Assembly: GCA_002368175.1 (NCBI GenBank)
Contig: AP018172.1
Coordinates: 1,796,001-1,860,000, forward strand
From: Calothrix sp. NIES-2098
GTDB taxonomy: Bacteria; Cyanobacteriota; Cyanobacteriia; Cyanobacteriales; Nostocaceae
Reading direction: 5' to 3'
Length of the DNA stretch: 64,000 bases
The translations under genes and the position numbers were made by a program. The notes beneath the pieces are model-generated. The model saw nothing but the letters and a program-made list of their open reading frames with translations. It was not told where the DNA came from and ran no database searches. Below, one piece after another: positions 22,356 to 32,151 of the stretch; within the stretch, counting starts at the first letter, position 1; every line of letters begins with the position of its first letter.

Positions 22356-22526
22356 TCACCTCACGCCTGATGAATCTGAATAACCACTGGGGTATCGTTG
22401 CTCTTGTAGTGATTGATATCGAGCTACTGTAGCTACAGTCAAGCCTAACGAGATAATCAAAACACAATTTATGAAAAACTCCATATTAAAAAATTGGTGC
22501 AAAAACCACTTCATGTAAGCCATCAT
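22356..22526 (-). CDS. Small membrane protein, unknown function
   Basis: A 56-codon frame starting MMAYMKWFLHQFFNMEFF, with one clear transmembrane helix (FFINCVLIISLGLTVATVA) and a polar tail (RYQSLQEQRYPSGYS). A strong GGAGG lies eight bases before the ATG at 22526, which is the main reason to accept it; a longer frame from 22544 would place this ribosome site inside the coding region. I do not recognise a family. The 3' end faces tsaB at 75 bp. Confidence 0.5.
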   Translation of the reverse strand: MMAYMKWFLHQFFNMEFFINCVLIISLGLTVATVARYQSLQEQRYPSGYSDSSGVR

Positions 22527-23028
22527 TGTTTTTGCCTCCGGCATAGCACTGGCAAAATAAATCAGTAAAAAAATTCTTACAAAATATGTATGAGTACAAT
22601 TCAGTTAATGATTTTGCTAATTCAAGCTTCCTGTTTAAAAATTCTCCCAAGTGCCATTGATAACTAAAGGCTATCAGGGCTGAGATGAATTTTATTTATG
22701 TTGTGGTAATGCACCGAGAAAGGTAGTTTTTAATGTCAATAATCTACCAATTTTTCATGATAAATATTTTAGTCTCCGCGCACATCTACCATGAGGTATA
22801 TTATCTATAATAGAATATTGATTTCTTGAGATTTTTTCCGTAATAAACATAAAATATTTCTATTATTTAATCGGCAGGTATCATAACATTTATGGTAAGT
22901 TAAGTACTTTAAAAACCTATGCTTATATGTAATTTCAGTACAATAGGCTTTAAAAGCCTAAAGCAAACTGTCTTCAATTTTGAATAGAAAAATAGAATGA
23001 TAAATTATATTTATTGAAATATATTTTC
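22527..23028. other. AT-rich intergenic region
   Basis: About 500 bp of very AT-rich sequence upstream of the small membrane ORF and downstream of the CHASE2 kinase gene. I see no RNA gene, no conserved repeat and no further ORF with a ribosome site. Confidence 0.45.
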
Positions 23029-24912
23029 TTAAGAAAGCCAAAATTTGGGCACAGGCCATGATAACTCACAAAGAGTACCTCTAGGATAGAGGGAAACTCG
23101 CCGAAATTTCCCTTTGAGTTGTCGAGCTAAATTTCTAAATTGTTGTGTTCCTCTGCCTTCTCTATAGGAACTGATAGCTAATCCATCATCTGCAATGCTG
23201 AGAGTTTGCCAGCCTTCGGACAAAGAACAAGTAACCTCTAAGCGGGTAACTCTGGTTGCATGTTTGCCCACATTACATAAGGCTTCTTCTAGAAATCGAC
23301 AAATTCCTCGCTTATGTTCAATGCTCAAATACCTTTCGTCTATTGGTTCAAAAGTACGGATTTTGACTCTGAGAGTTTTAAAGCAGGGAAAATCTCGCTC
23401 TAAAGTATAGCTGTAAACTTGATAAAGAATTTCATGCATGGGGTCTTGTAAATTTATTACTAGCCCTTTTTCTAGATATAAGCTACTATCTTGATTTATT
23501 GGTTCTCGTTGTAAAAATTCATAAATTCCACGAAGTTCTTGATTCAATTTTTCTAGTTCTTTTTGAACTTCTGGTAGTAATTTCTCTGTAGGTAAGTTGC
23601 GATCGCGAACCAACTTCAAAACTTTAGCAAGAGTCTGTAGAGGGCCATTGTGAATTGTTTCAAATGTTAATTCCATCATGGAATGACGAGCCTTAATTCC
23701 AGAACGTAAAGCTTGTTCGTATTGATATAAAGCTGTGAGTCCTAGAGAATTTAACGTATAAATAATTATGGCTGGTGTGACTGGAATCCACCAACCTAAA
23801 GTTAATAATAAATAACTAATCAACAGTAGTATAACGCTAACGATACTAATAGCTAAAAGGTTGATACCAGGAAATTTAGTCAGCCTAGCATTAGCAATTC
23901 CTAAGAAACCCCAAGCCACAATCCAGATATATTCCCATTCTTCTGACCAAGTATTTAAGAGTGGTCGAGAATCCAAGACTGCACTGATTATTTGGCTGAC
24001 AGCATGGGCGTGAATTTCTACTCCATAAACTTGGCCTGGTGGTGCAAATTTGGTAGATGGAATTGCGGAAGTAGTGGTAAAGTCTTTAGCACTAGGAGCA
24101 GTCATCCCAATAATCACAATGCGATCGCGTATCCACTCTGGCGGGACTTTTTCTACTTTGATATCGCTAAGAGTAATTGTCCGAAACCGTTCTCGACCAC
24201 TACGAAAATTGAATAGAATCTGAAACCCGCCTGCATTGGTGCGCACATATCCTCCAGAGTTACTGAAGACACGGGGTAATTGAGTATTGCCAAATTGGAT
24301 GATGTTGCGATCGCCATTCTCATTTACAAACTTAATACCTTTGGGTGCTAAATAAGCCTCTGCTAAAAGTAGAGATAAAGCAAATTTATCTCTTTTAGCT
24401 ATTGTTGTTTTTAATAAACTACGCCTTAGTTTCCCATCAGCATCCGGAATTTGATCTACAAATCCAACATTTTCCTGAGGTAAATCTGGTGGTGGATCGA
24501 CTGTCTCAGGTAATACTTTTGCAATACCAATTAGATTCTTAGTATTTTTAAAGATACTTTCTAGTTGCGCGTGTCCAGGCTCAACTGGTTTATCTCTAAC
24601 AATATCAAGACCAATCACTCTAGGCCCGTAAGATTGTAATTTTCTTAGCAGGGTCGCCATTTCCCGATCTGGTACAGGATATCCTAACTGATGGATATCA
24701 TCTTCATTAATCCCTACAATCAGAATTCTTTCATCGACATTTTCTGTAAGGCGCAGACGCAGAAAAGTATCAAAAACTAGCCATTCTAAAGATTGCATGG
24801 AACCAGTAAGACGAGCAATCAACACCAGACAAAGAACTACAATGCCTGGTAATAGACCTGCACGCCAAACGGCCAGTCCTACTGTGATTCTTGGCCAAAG
24901 TCCAGGCTGCAT
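23029..24912 (-). CDS. CHASE2-domain sensor histidine kinase
   Basis: A 627-residue membrane kinase. An N-terminal membrane segment (GIVVLCLVLIARLTG) precedes an extracytoplasmic CHASE2 domain (about 40-320: FDTFLRLRLTENVDERILIV, VIGLDIVRD, GKLRRSLL, IVIIGMTAPSAKDF). Two or three transmembrane helices follow (IWIVAWGFLGIANA, LLAISIVSVILLLISYLLL, WIPVTPAIIIYTLNSLG). The cytoplasmic part has FETIHNGPLQTLAKVL near residue 420, in which the His fits the NarX/LiaS-type phosphoacceptor position. The ATPase region has FLEEALCNVGKHA (N box) and IADDGLAIS (G1). The probable partner is the LuxR-type regulator at 25839-26516 upstream on the same strand. The signal is unknown. Confidence 0.9.
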   Translation of the reverse strand: MQPGLWPRITVGLAVWRAGLLPGIVVLCLVLIARLTGSMQSLEWLVFDTFLRLRLTENVDERILIVGINEDDIHQLGYPVPDREMATLLRKLQSYGPRVIGLDIVRDKPVEPGHAQLESIFKNTKNLIGIAKVLPETVDPPPDLPQENVGFVDQIPDADGKLRRSLLKTTIAKRDKFALSLLLAEAYLAPKGIKFVNENGDRNIIQFGNTQLPRVFSNSGGYVRTNAGGFQILFNFRSGRERFRTITLSDIKVEKVPPEWIRDRIVIIGMTAPSAKDFTTTSAIPSTKFAPPGQVYGVEIHAHAVSQIISAVLDSRPLLNTWSEEWEYIWIVAWGFLGIANARLTKFPGINLLAISIVSVILLLISYLLLTLGWWIPVTPAIIIYTLNSLGLTALYQYEQALRSGIKARHSMMELTFETIHNGPLQTLAKVLKLVRDRNLPTEKLLPEVQKELEKLNQELRGIYEFLQREPINQDSSLYLEKGLVINLQDPMHEILYQVYSYTLERDFPCFKTLRVKIRTFEPIDERYLSIEHKRGICRFLEEALCNVGKHATRVTRLEVTCSLSEGWQTLSIADDGLAISSYREGRGTQQFRNLARQLKGKFRRVSLYPRGTLCELSWPVPKFWLS

Positions 24913-25838
24913 AAGCTGAATTCCTAGTCTTTAGGGTAGTGTTGGCAAAACTGGTTAGATGCAAAACCCTGTCTAAACTGAGTCACCTCTAAATTTGTCC
25001 TAAAAATGCCCTAAAACCTTGTACTTCTGGGGTGATAGAGATTGCAAATAGATATACCTGCTATGTCTGAATCAGACCTCTGCATGGCACAATCCAAAAC
25101 AAGCACTGACAGTTTAGGTTTTCATCTGTCAGGCGAGCAAAAATTAGCAGAATAACCAAATAAAGTTCAGTGGTTTTCTTAGACAATCTCTGAGAGTTAG
25201 ATATTAAATGGTTTTTAGAGTTTTATAGTACATATATACGATAAAGTGACTCAACATTCCCAAAATTTCAGTAACAAAGCTAAGTTCAGCTTTCTTTAGC
25301 TGGTAGCAATTTGCAAATTGTAAACATTAGACACAGAAAGCAATCTCAATTAAAAACCTGTCCTGAAAAGTTTGATGGCAGTTGCTACAAGTCGGCAAAG
25401 CCGACGAAACTTGCTTTCAGCCGGGAAACCCGACGCCAGTTACTTCAACGGAGGGAACCTCACGCCAGTTCGCTCAAGTCGGGAAACCCTTTCGGCAATT
25501 GCTCATGGGGGAAACCCCCAAGACCGCATTGCCTCACCACGCGACTGGCTCCGCAACGCACTGGCTCTCCAACGCACTGCCTCCTCAAGTCGGAGAAACC
25601 TTTGGTTAGACCCTTTTTGGGAAAACCACCAAGACTTGACTGTTGACGCTGGTATATTGCTACCACTTGGCTAACACCAAGTCACTGGCTCAACTTTTCA
25701 CAATTCCAAAATAGTATGACATATTTCCATAACTAAAAAATAGGTTATAACCTTGAGGAACTTGTGAAGAAATCTAGTAATATTACTTAATTTTCTCATT
25801 GTTTAGTCTATGGGTTGTCAAATCCTCCTGATGACTAT
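24913..25838. other. Intergenic region with hairpin-rich repeat block
   Basis: About 930 bp between the response regulator and the CHASE2 kinase genes. It contains CTGACAG/CTGTCAG as an inverted pair (about 25107-25133) and the multi-hairpin block described separately. Overlapping short frames at 25311-25674 on both strands are translations of the repeats, not genes. Confidence 0.5.
25386..25625. repeat. Cluster of short hairpins with GAAA-type loops
   Basis: At least five small palindromes in 240 bases: GTCGGCAAAGCCGAC (25391-25405), CGGGAAACCCG (25422-25432), GAGGGAACCTC (25451-25461), TCGGGAAACCCTTTCGG (about 25479-25495) and TGGGGGAAACCCCCA (25506-25520), plus directly repeated CGCCAGTT and CAACGCACTG. 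G+C content is clearly above the flanks. It resembles the mosaic palindromic repeats dispersed in Nostoc genomes. Confidence 0.7.
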
Positions 25839-26516
25839 CTAATCAATCAATCCTTCGGCTCTAGCTTGCATTTCCGTTTGAATCCGAATGTTTTTACCTT
25901 CTTCAGGATAAACATCTAAAGCGTCTTGGAGTTTACTCCAGTAATGACGCACCATGCGTTCAGATATACACATCCTTTCAGCAATGGCCTTATCCTGCAA
26001 TCCTTCTTCAAATGCTAGAGCCAGAACTCTGAGCCATTCTGGTTTTACCTCTAGTCCCGAATGGATACCTTTGATGTCTTTCGTGTGAGTTAATCCCTGT
26101 AATGACCAATCTACTCTCGTCAACATTTCCTGGGTAGAAAGACTTTTATCTGCAACCGTAAAACCTCCTTTATGAGCATCAATATCAGGTCTAATCCGTA
26201 CAAGCGTTCTCACATGAGCACTTTGGACAACAATATTCAGATGGGGATGGGATTTCATTAAATTCCTAAGGAGTTGAACACCTGTCTCAGGCCGTGCTAT
26301 CAATCCAGATTGTTCTGGAATTGAAAGATCCATCACTACGAGATCTGGTTGGGAGTTCATCAATTGATCTACAGCCTGTTTAGCATTGATAGCAGTGATA
26401 AATTCAGCACTAGGATATTTTTTGCGCAAAACATCTACTGTTCCACCTAAAACTGATTCATGGTCATCAATTACTAAAATTGTTAACAACTGCTTTTCTA
26501 CTAAGGTCTGTTTCAT
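25839..26516 (-). CDS. LuxR/NarL-type response regulator
   Basis: The protein has 225 residues. The receiver domain (residues 8-145) has ILVIDDHESV (acidic pair), PDLVVMDLSIPE (phosphoacceptor Asp near 58), VVQSAH (conserved Ser/Thr position) and AHKGGFTVADKSL (Lys). The C-terminal HTH is EWLRVLALAFEEGLQDKAIAE, then RMCISERMVRHYWSKLQDAL. It lies upstream of the CHASE2 kinase gene and downstream of the ABC/HlyD genes on the same strand, with a 926-bp spacer to the kinase. It may regulate the peptide-export locus; this is inferred from position only. Confidence 0.88.
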   Translation of the reverse strand: MKQTLVEKQLLTILVIDDHESVLGGTVDVLRKKYPSAEFITAINAKQAVDQLMNSQPDLVVMDLSIPEQSGLIARPETGVQLLRNLMKSHPHLNIVVQSAHVRTLVRIRPDIDAHKGGFTVADKSLSTQEMLTRVDWSLQGLTHTKDIKGIHSGLEVKPEWLRVLALAFEEGLQDKAIAERMCISERMVRHYWSKLQDALDVYPEEGKNIRIQTEMQARAEGLID

Positions 26517-26689
26517 AATTACCGCCTGAATTATAAAGTTCCATTATTAGAATTAATATGAACTTTTTTTAATTTGCCCAATAAAAGCATATATCAATAT
26601 ATATACAACCAAGGGTGCTATTTAGCATTCAATTAATTAATGTTTATTATAGATATTTAAATATAAATAAAATGGTTCATAAACAATAA

Positions 26690-27385
26690 TTACCAGCGTA
26701 AATACCAGGTTACTCTTAGATCCTGATAACTACGAAAACATTTACCTGAAGTTAAAAAACAAAAACTATCGCAAAGATATTGTAATTCTGGGTTAGTAGA
26801 GTAATTGGTAAGTGTAGGCGAATCAGGATAAGTAATTTCTATCTTAAGAATGCTAAGATTCTTCTGCTGGTTTAAATATATATGAATCGATATTGGCATG
26901 ACAGCCTCTGGTATGGTCATTGCCAATAACTCTTCTACAGTTATTAGAACTATTAAATTGTATTTTTCTGTTTCATTGCGCCAGTTAACTGGCATATCAA
27001 TATGTAAATATAGGTGAGGATTAGAAGTATGCCAGGGTTCTAATAAGCATCCAATAGCTATAGGTAAACAATCGGGAAGATAAAAAGGAAATAGCCGATC
27101 GCTTAAGTTCACCAAAGATTGATGAAAACGATCGATTTTTTGACGGCATTCTTGCGTTTGATTGCTTGAAAAATCAACGTTATCTACTGACAAAATATCC
27201 AAATTACGGCGAATAGTGAATGAGTCTTGTAACAAATCGTCTCGAATTTTCTCGGCTTCTAAGAAGAGTTTGAATGACTGCCTGTAAGACCACCACTGCA
27301 ATGCTTTTTGAATTCTCCGATAAAGAAATAGAAACCAGATAAGAGTAATGATGTAGACAATTAACAATGTAATTTGTGTACACAA
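26690..27385 (-). CDS. Kinase-like membrane protein lacking an ATPase core, unknown function
   Basis: A 231-residue protein with one N-terminal transmembrane helix (ITLLIVYIITLIWFLFLYRR) and a cytoplasmic helical region (LFLEAEKIRDDLLQDSFTIRRNLDIL) that resembles a histidine-kinase dimerisation segment without the His. The C-terminal half (LIVLITVEELLAMTIPEAV, SIHIYLNQQKNLSILKIEI) vaguely recalls an HATPase fold, but the N and G boxes are missing. It lies between the HlyD gene and the response regulator on the same strand. It could be a degenerate partner of the two-component pair; no firm family assignment. Confidence 0.6.
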   Translation of the reverse strand: MCTQITLLIVYIITLIWFLFLYRRIQKALQWWSYRQSFKLFLEAEKIRDDLLQDSFTIRRNLDILSVDNVDFSSNQTQECRQKIDRFHQSLVNLSDRLFPFYLPDCLPIAIGCLLEPWHTSNPHLYLHIDMPVNWRNETEKYNLIVLITVEELLAMTIPEAVMPISIHIYLNQQKNLSILKIEITYPDSPTLTNYSTNPELQYLCDSFCFLTSGKCFRSYQDLRVTWYLRW

Positions 27386-27656
27386 TTTCCGGCTCGCAAG
27401 ATAACTTTATGTTCTTGGAAATACTAGCATAAGAGAAAACTTCATAATATTCTTATATTTGTGCCAGATAAAATATCTAAAAAATCTAAGATAGTTATTA
27501 GAATGCGTAATTTTTGTTATTAAGAAATGCCTGATGTTGATAACTAAATTGATATAGCATTCGCGATTATTCGTTTTCATATCAAGTAGCTCACCGATCG
27601 ACAATTATATCTGGTTATATTTAGTAGAGAATTCCTAAATTTTGGATTTATATTTG

Positions 27657-29069
27657 TTATAAATCAGTGATTAATCTAGCTTTCCTAAGCATAAATTGTA
27701 GTGCTGTTTCTTGTTTAGAAATAATATCAGCTGTCGCATCCATACCAGATTGGATACGACAGCGATGATTTTCATGTCCAAACACAAAACGTTCTGGTTG
27801 AATAGTCGCTTCAAAGTAACTAGCCGCAGGAGTTGGGGCACTAGATGTTGCTGACCCTGTACTATTATTTTGAGATGTAATTACGTCTGGAGAAACGGCA
27901 TTGACAACACCTTTGAGTGTACCATAATCAGGATAAGGGCAAGAGTCTACTCGTAATTGTACTTCTTGACCAACTGCAACATTTTTAATATCCTGAGTTG
28001 GAATCATTGCCTTAATAACTAAAGGCGTATTATTAGGAGCGATTTCTGCAATAGCATCACTAGCACGTACAACTTGGCCAGGATTACGTAAATTAAGTTT
28101 AAGAATAGTCCCATCACTAGTTGACCTAATAATTGTATCTTGCAGTTGATTTATAACTTGCTGAAGGTCTTTTTGCGATTGGATAATTTGGGTTTGAATT
28201 TCAACTCGTCGTTGAATTAGGGCTTGTTTTTCTTTATTCAAGGTAGCGATACTAGCTTCACCTCTAGCAGTTTCTTGAGCAATACGTTCTTGAGCCATTG
28301 CGACTGTTGCATTAGAGGGATTGATAGCAGCTTTAGCTGATTGAACTTTGGTTTTGGCAATATCGACGGCTTTTTTTTCGGATTCAAGTATGGCTGTTGT
28401 CTGGTCAACTACTAATTTTTTCTGCTCAAACTCGCGGCGACCAACAGCTCCAATTTCTGCTAGTTGCTGATAGCGATCGCGATCTAACTTAGCAAAGTCT
28501 AAATCGGCTTGAGCTTTTTGTAAATCTGTATAAGATTTTTGCAAGTTTGCTTCTGCTGCTTGGAATTCACTGAGAGTAGTAATTTGGCGTTCTTGATAGT
28601 CTCTTTGGTTACGTAATAAATCTGATTGAGCAGAAGCCACTGTCCGTTCGATTACTCTATGTTCAGCTTGAATTTGGTTATCTAAATTTCTAATTTGGGC
28701 ATCAATCTGAATTATTTGTAACCTACCCTGCTGAATATTTCCTTGCAGTTGGCTCTTTTTAATTTGTATGTCTTCATCATCAAGGTAAGCAATTACATCT
28801 CCTCGTTTAACCACCTGATTTTCTTTAACTAAAATACTTTTAATAGTTCCTTCTGTTTTTGGTTGTGCTAGCCGAATTTCACCCGTAGGACGTACGCTAG
28901 CTGGAGCTTTTACTGTGACATTATATTTAATCCATGAAGAAAGGCTAATCCCAGCGCCAACACTCCCGACTAAAAATATTCCAGCCAAGGATGTCCAAGG
29001 ACTAATAGGAGGAAGAAACTCATCAGTTTGAATAGATGGTAGAATTTTTTGGTTATGAGTGTAGAGCAT
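27657..29069 (-). CDS. HlyD-family secretion adaptor (membrane fusion protein)
   Basis: The protein has 470 residues. It has an N-terminal cytoplasmic tail, one transmembrane helix (SLAGIFLVGSVGAGISLSSWI) and a lipoyl-type half motif (GTIKSILVKENQVVKRGDVIAYLDDED). A long periplasmic coiled coil follows (about 95-310, many Gln/Glu heptads), then the second lipoyl half (STSDGTILKLNLRNPGQVV) and a beta-barrel domain ending QSGMDATADIISKQETALQFMLRK. Such adaptors bridge an inner-membrane ABC exporter to a TolC-like channel. It is 24 bp downstream of the C39-peptidase ABC transporter gene, in one operon. Confidence 0.93.
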   Translation of the reverse strand: MLYTHNQKILPSIQTDEFLPPISPWTSLAGIFLVGSVGAGISLSSWIKYNVTVKAPASVRPTGEIRLAQPKTEGTIKSILVKENQVVKRGDVIAYLDDEDIQIKKSQLQGNIQQGRLQIIQIDAQIRNLDNQIQAEHRVIERTVASAQSDLLRNQRDYQERQITTLSEFQAAEANLQKSYTDLQKAQADLDFAKLDRDRYQQLAEIGAVGRREFEQKKLVVDQTTAILESEKKAVDIAKTKVQSAKAAINPSNATVAMAQERIAQETARGEASIATLNKEKQALIQRRVEIQTQIIQSQKDLQQVINQLQDTIIRSTSDGTILKLNLRNPGQVVRASDAIAEIAPNNTPLVIKAMIPTQDIKNVAVGQEVQLRVDSCPYPDYGTLKGVVNAVSPDVITSQNNSTGSATSSAPTPAASYFEATIQPERFVFGHENHRCRIQSGMDATADIISKQETALQFMLRKARLITDL

Positions 29070-29093
29070 AATTAACTAACCAGCTATCAATAA

Positions 29094-31244
29094 TTAGGGA
29101 TTTAAAAAGTCTAAATGTTCTCCAGTTTGAGAGCGCAAATCTTCTAAATTACCTTGAATTTTTAACTTACCTTGATCTAGCAATACAACCCAATCAGCAC
29201 GATTAACTACCTTGGGACGGTGAGTAATTAAAATCGTAGTTTTACCTTGGCGATGCTTAAATAAGCGATCCAAAACTTGCGCTTCGCTGACTGGATCGAG
29301 TCCTCCTGTGGATTCATCTAAAATTAGTATAGGTGGATCTGTAACGATAGCTCTTGCTATTGCTAATCTTTGGCGTTGTCCACCAGAAATATTTGCCCCA
29401 AATTCACCCAAAATAGTTTGATATTTATCAGGAAGTTTACTGATAAATTCATCAGCATCAGCAATTTGGCAAGCTCTCACAATTTGCTCAAATGTAACAA
29501 AAGGTGCTCCTAAGCGAAAGTTTTCAATAATCGAACGACTCCAAAAGTGAGCATCTTGGGGAACTAAAACTACCTGTTGACGCAGACAATCAAGAGAGAG
29601 GTCTTCTAGGTTATATAGTCCAATACGAATATTGCCAGATTGTATAGGATATAAGCCTGCAATAATTTTAGCTAAAGTACTTTTACCACAACCAGATTTA
29701 CCAATAATGGCAATAACTTTACCCCCAGGAATTGTTAAAGAAAAGTCTTCTAATAAATCAACCCGACCAGCGTAGTGAAAGTTAACTTTACTACAAACAA
29801 TATCAACACCTTCAGGAATTGTGGCAAAAGGCTTTTTCCCATCGCCTTTATTTTCTGGAGTAGCATCTATAACTTCTGTGAGACGTTGCGTAGCAGTTTT
29901 TGCTCTGGTAAATTCATCTACAAAAGTGATGACTGTACTAATTAAACCTAGAAAATTACCATTCATCGAGTTAAAGGCCAGCAATTGACCAATACTCAAA
30001 TTTTCAGCCGGATTAATAACCAGATTTCCACCAAACCACAGTAAGACAACACTGCCAATTCCAGAGACTAAGCTAGAGAACGTACTGTTAATAATGCCAA
30101 TCTGTATTGTGCCTAATGTGAGAGTTGAAATTTTACCAAATCTACTTCGTAACTCATCATTAAATTGAGGACCAGCTGTAGTTGTCTTGAGGGTTAGTGC
30201 GCCTTTAAATGTTTCTACCAAAACACCTTGAGCTTCTGCTTCTGTTACTAAAACTTCGCGAGTTTTTAGCTGTAAGCTAGGCTGAAAAACAACTGTAGAT
30301 AAAGTCATCACTACAGATATGAATATGGCTAATAAAGTAAGTTTCCAGCTATAAAAAGCCATAATACCAAAAGAAATTATGGCAATAAAAAACTTACTAG
30401 GAAGAGTAACAACAACTTGAGAAACTAACTGATTGATTTGATCGATATCTCGCAGTCTACTGACAATTTCGCCACTGCGACGAGCTTCATAATAAGCAAG
30501 AGGTAATTGTAAAATTTGCCTACCAAATTCTAGAACTAAACCTAATTGTAGGCGTTGGGCAAAGTGAGCAATCAAGTTAGATTGTACCCAAGAAAGGCTG
30601 CTAGAAATAACATTCATCACTACTACAGCGATCGCCATAGTAGTGAGCAACTTTGTATCACCGCGTACTAGTACATCATCTGTGAGAATTTGTAACAGAA
30701 ACGGAGAAGCTAAAGATAGCAATCCTAAAAGTAAGTTGAGGGGTAAGGCTTGCGCTAAAATGGCGCGAAACATCCAGATGCGCTTAAAGAAACGCCAAAA
30801 ACCACCGATGCGATCGCTTTCTCGATCTTGAAACCGTATTGGATCTGGCTCCAGTAAGAGCATTAACCAATCAGTCCAGCCCTCTGCTAAATCTTTTTTA
30901 GAAAGATAACGAACACCTACAGCTGGGTCGGCAACTACACATTTTTTGCCTTTTTTACCATATAAAACAACCCAATGATGCCCTTTCCAGTGAATGATTG
31001 CTGGTAAGGGCGCTTCGTTCATTCGGTTTAAAAGTTCTGGTGAGGTTTTGACTGGACGAGCATTAAAACCAAGCGTTTCTGCACCCCGCTTAAGCCCTAG
31101 TAAAGTTGTACCAAATTGTCCAGTACCAACAGCTTCCCGGATGTGATTGAGAGTAAAATTGCGTCCGTAATGTTTAGCAATTGATGCAAGACAAGCAGCA
31201 CCGCAATCTTCTTCACTGTGTTGTTCAACATGAGGGTATTTCAT
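29094..31244 (-). CDS. C39 peptidase-domain ABC transporter (bacteriocin-type exporter)
   Basis: A 716-residue exporter that should cleave double-glycine leaders and pump the mature peptide. The N-terminal C39 peptidase has HSEEDCGAACLASIAKHYG with catalytic Cys14, HHWVVLYG with His90 and VADPAVG with Asp106. The six-helix transmembrane domain spans about 165-460. The nucleotide-binding domain has Walker A GKSGCGKST, signature ISGGQRQRLAIARAI, Walker B ILILDES and the H-loop ITHRPK. All catalytic residues are present. Upstream on the same strand lie three small genes with double-glycine leaders, the expected substrates; downstream is the HlyD adaptor. Confidence 0.95.
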   Translation of the reverse strand: MKYPHVEQHSEEDCGAACLASIAKHYGRNFTLNHIREAVGTGQFGTTLLGLKRGAETLGFNARPVKTSPELLNRMNEAPLPAIIHWKGHHWVVLYGKKGKKCVVADPAVGVRYLSKKDLAEGWTDWLMLLLEPDPIRFQDRESDRIGGFWRFFKRIWMFRAILAQALPLNLLLGLLSLASPFLLQILTDDVLVRGDTKLLTTMAIAVVVMNVISSSLSWVQSNLIAHFAQRLQLGLVLEFGRQILQLPLAYYEARRSGEIVSRLRDIDQINQLVSQVVVTLPSKFFIAIISFGIMAFYSWKLTLLAIFISVVMTLSTVVFQPSLQLKTREVLVTEAEAQGVLVETFKGALTLKTTTAGPQFNDELRSRFGKISTLTLGTIQIGIINSTFSSLVSGIGSVVLLWFGGNLVINPAENLSIGQLLAFNSMNGNFLGLISTVITFVDEFTRAKTATQRLTEVIDATPENKGDGKKPFATIPEGVDIVCSKVNFHYAGRVDLLEDFSLTIPGGKVIAIIGKSGCGKSTLAKIIAGLYPIQSGNIRIGLYNLEDLSLDCLRQQVVLVPQDAHFWSRSIIENFRLGAPFVTFEQIVRACQIADADEFISKLPDKYQTILGEFGANISGGQRQRLAIARAIVTDPPILILDESTGGLDPVSEAQVLDRLFKHRQGKTTILITHRPKVVNRADWVVLLDQGKLKIQGNLEDLRSQTGEHLDFLNP

Positions 31245-31462
31245 AAGGTTAAGATGCCAGTCTTGATTTCCCAGATTTCTTTATGCCAATTCCTCAACAT
31301 TTCAAGATTTAATATTGTTTAACTTCTGTCAATCAGAAATATAAAACAAATGGAGAGAATAAGCATTAATGACGCTTACCAATTTTATTACCTAAACTGG
31401 AAAAACTAATTGCCTAATTATGTCAATCTGACTTCCGAAAAATACATACGTCAATGTCAAGA

Positions 31463-31722
31463 TTACTCTCTGGATAAATTGTATATAGCCCAACAGAATT
31501 TCTGTCTTCTCTTTCGAGAACTTTCTCCATAACCAAACGTCCAATCCCAAGCAAACTGAATTTCGTTTGAGATTAGTCCATATCTGCGAAATACAATACC
31601 AAAGCCCAACATGAGTATATAGTTGTCCATGTTAAAACTAGTGCGTTTTCCGCCGATAACAGTTACAGCCTCTTCTGGAGTAAGTTCTGTAAATAAAAAT
31701 TTTTTTTTTCGGTAGATTGCAT
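31463..31722 (-). pseudogene. Double-glycine leader peptide precursor C, frameshifted
   Basis: An ATG at 31722 reads MQSTEKK into a run of ten A (31701-31710 on the + strand as T). After the run, the frame that continues with FLFTELTPEEAVTVIGGKRT is shifted by one base. With one more A the product would match the sibling leaders (LFTE, then GG at residues 24-25). The mature part (FNMDNYILMLGFG, later EIQFAWDWTFGYG) is unlike the two siblings. It is a pseudogene, a slippage-regulated gene or a homopolymer sequencing error. It lies 218 bp upstream of the exporter gene. Confidence 0.6.
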
Positions 31723-31839
31723 TTAGATATTTACTAAATAACAAATACGAAAATCCGAGCAATAGTAAATTTATTCATATCAACTATTGAGTACAACCCG
31801 AACAATAATCCTAATAATTAGCTTGATTATAGAGAACAA

Positions 31840-32094
31840 TTAGAAGTAGCTATAAAACCCTCTATTCCATTGAGCGATCAGCACTGAATTTGCAAGTTCT
31901 CTATTACCAGTCAGCAAAAGTGTAAATTGATAAGCCCCAAGAGCAAATATAAATTGAGTTAGATTTACTCCTATTAAGGCATAGTTACCATTGCTTATGT
32001 TAATTGGTGTTTCTTGACTGTTTCCGCCGGATACAAGAGCGCATTCATTAGGTGTTATCTCTGTAAACAAAGAGTTTTTCTCAATCGATGACAT
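31840..32094 (-). CDS. Double-glycine leader peptide precursor B
   Basis: An 84-residue precursor. The leader MSSIEKNSLFTEITPNECAL ends VSGG at residues 21-24, the cleavage site for C39 peptidases. The predicted 60-residue core contains FALGAYQFTLLLTGN and ELANSVLIAQWNRGF, closely similar to precursor A. The core is hydrophobic with few charges and no Cys, so lanthionine chemistry is unlikely. The ATG at 32094 has no strong ribosome site. It should be exported by the transporter at 29094-31244. I know no named family for this core. Confidence 0.8.
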   Translation of the reverse strand: MSSIEKNSLFTEITPNECALVSGGNSQETPINISNGNYALIGVNLTQFIFALGAYQFTLLLTGNRELANSVLIAQWNRGFYSYF

Positions 32095-32151
32095 TTTTTT
32101 ATACTCAGTTATTGATATCTTAAAATTGGGATAAGATGTTGAATTATGGAG

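Noticed and set aside
25386..25625. A CRISPR array
   Set aside because: The repeated units are palindromes of different sequence and spacing, not identical direct repeats with uniform spacers. No cas gene is present in the window.
25311..25674. Overlapping ORFs of 68-111 codons in all frames
   Set aside because: They arise from the hairpin repeat block and have Pro/Arg/His-rich, repeat-derived translations.
27407..27604. A 65-codon minus-strand frame between the HlyD and kinase-like genes
   Set aside because: AT-rich, without ribosome site or family resemblance.
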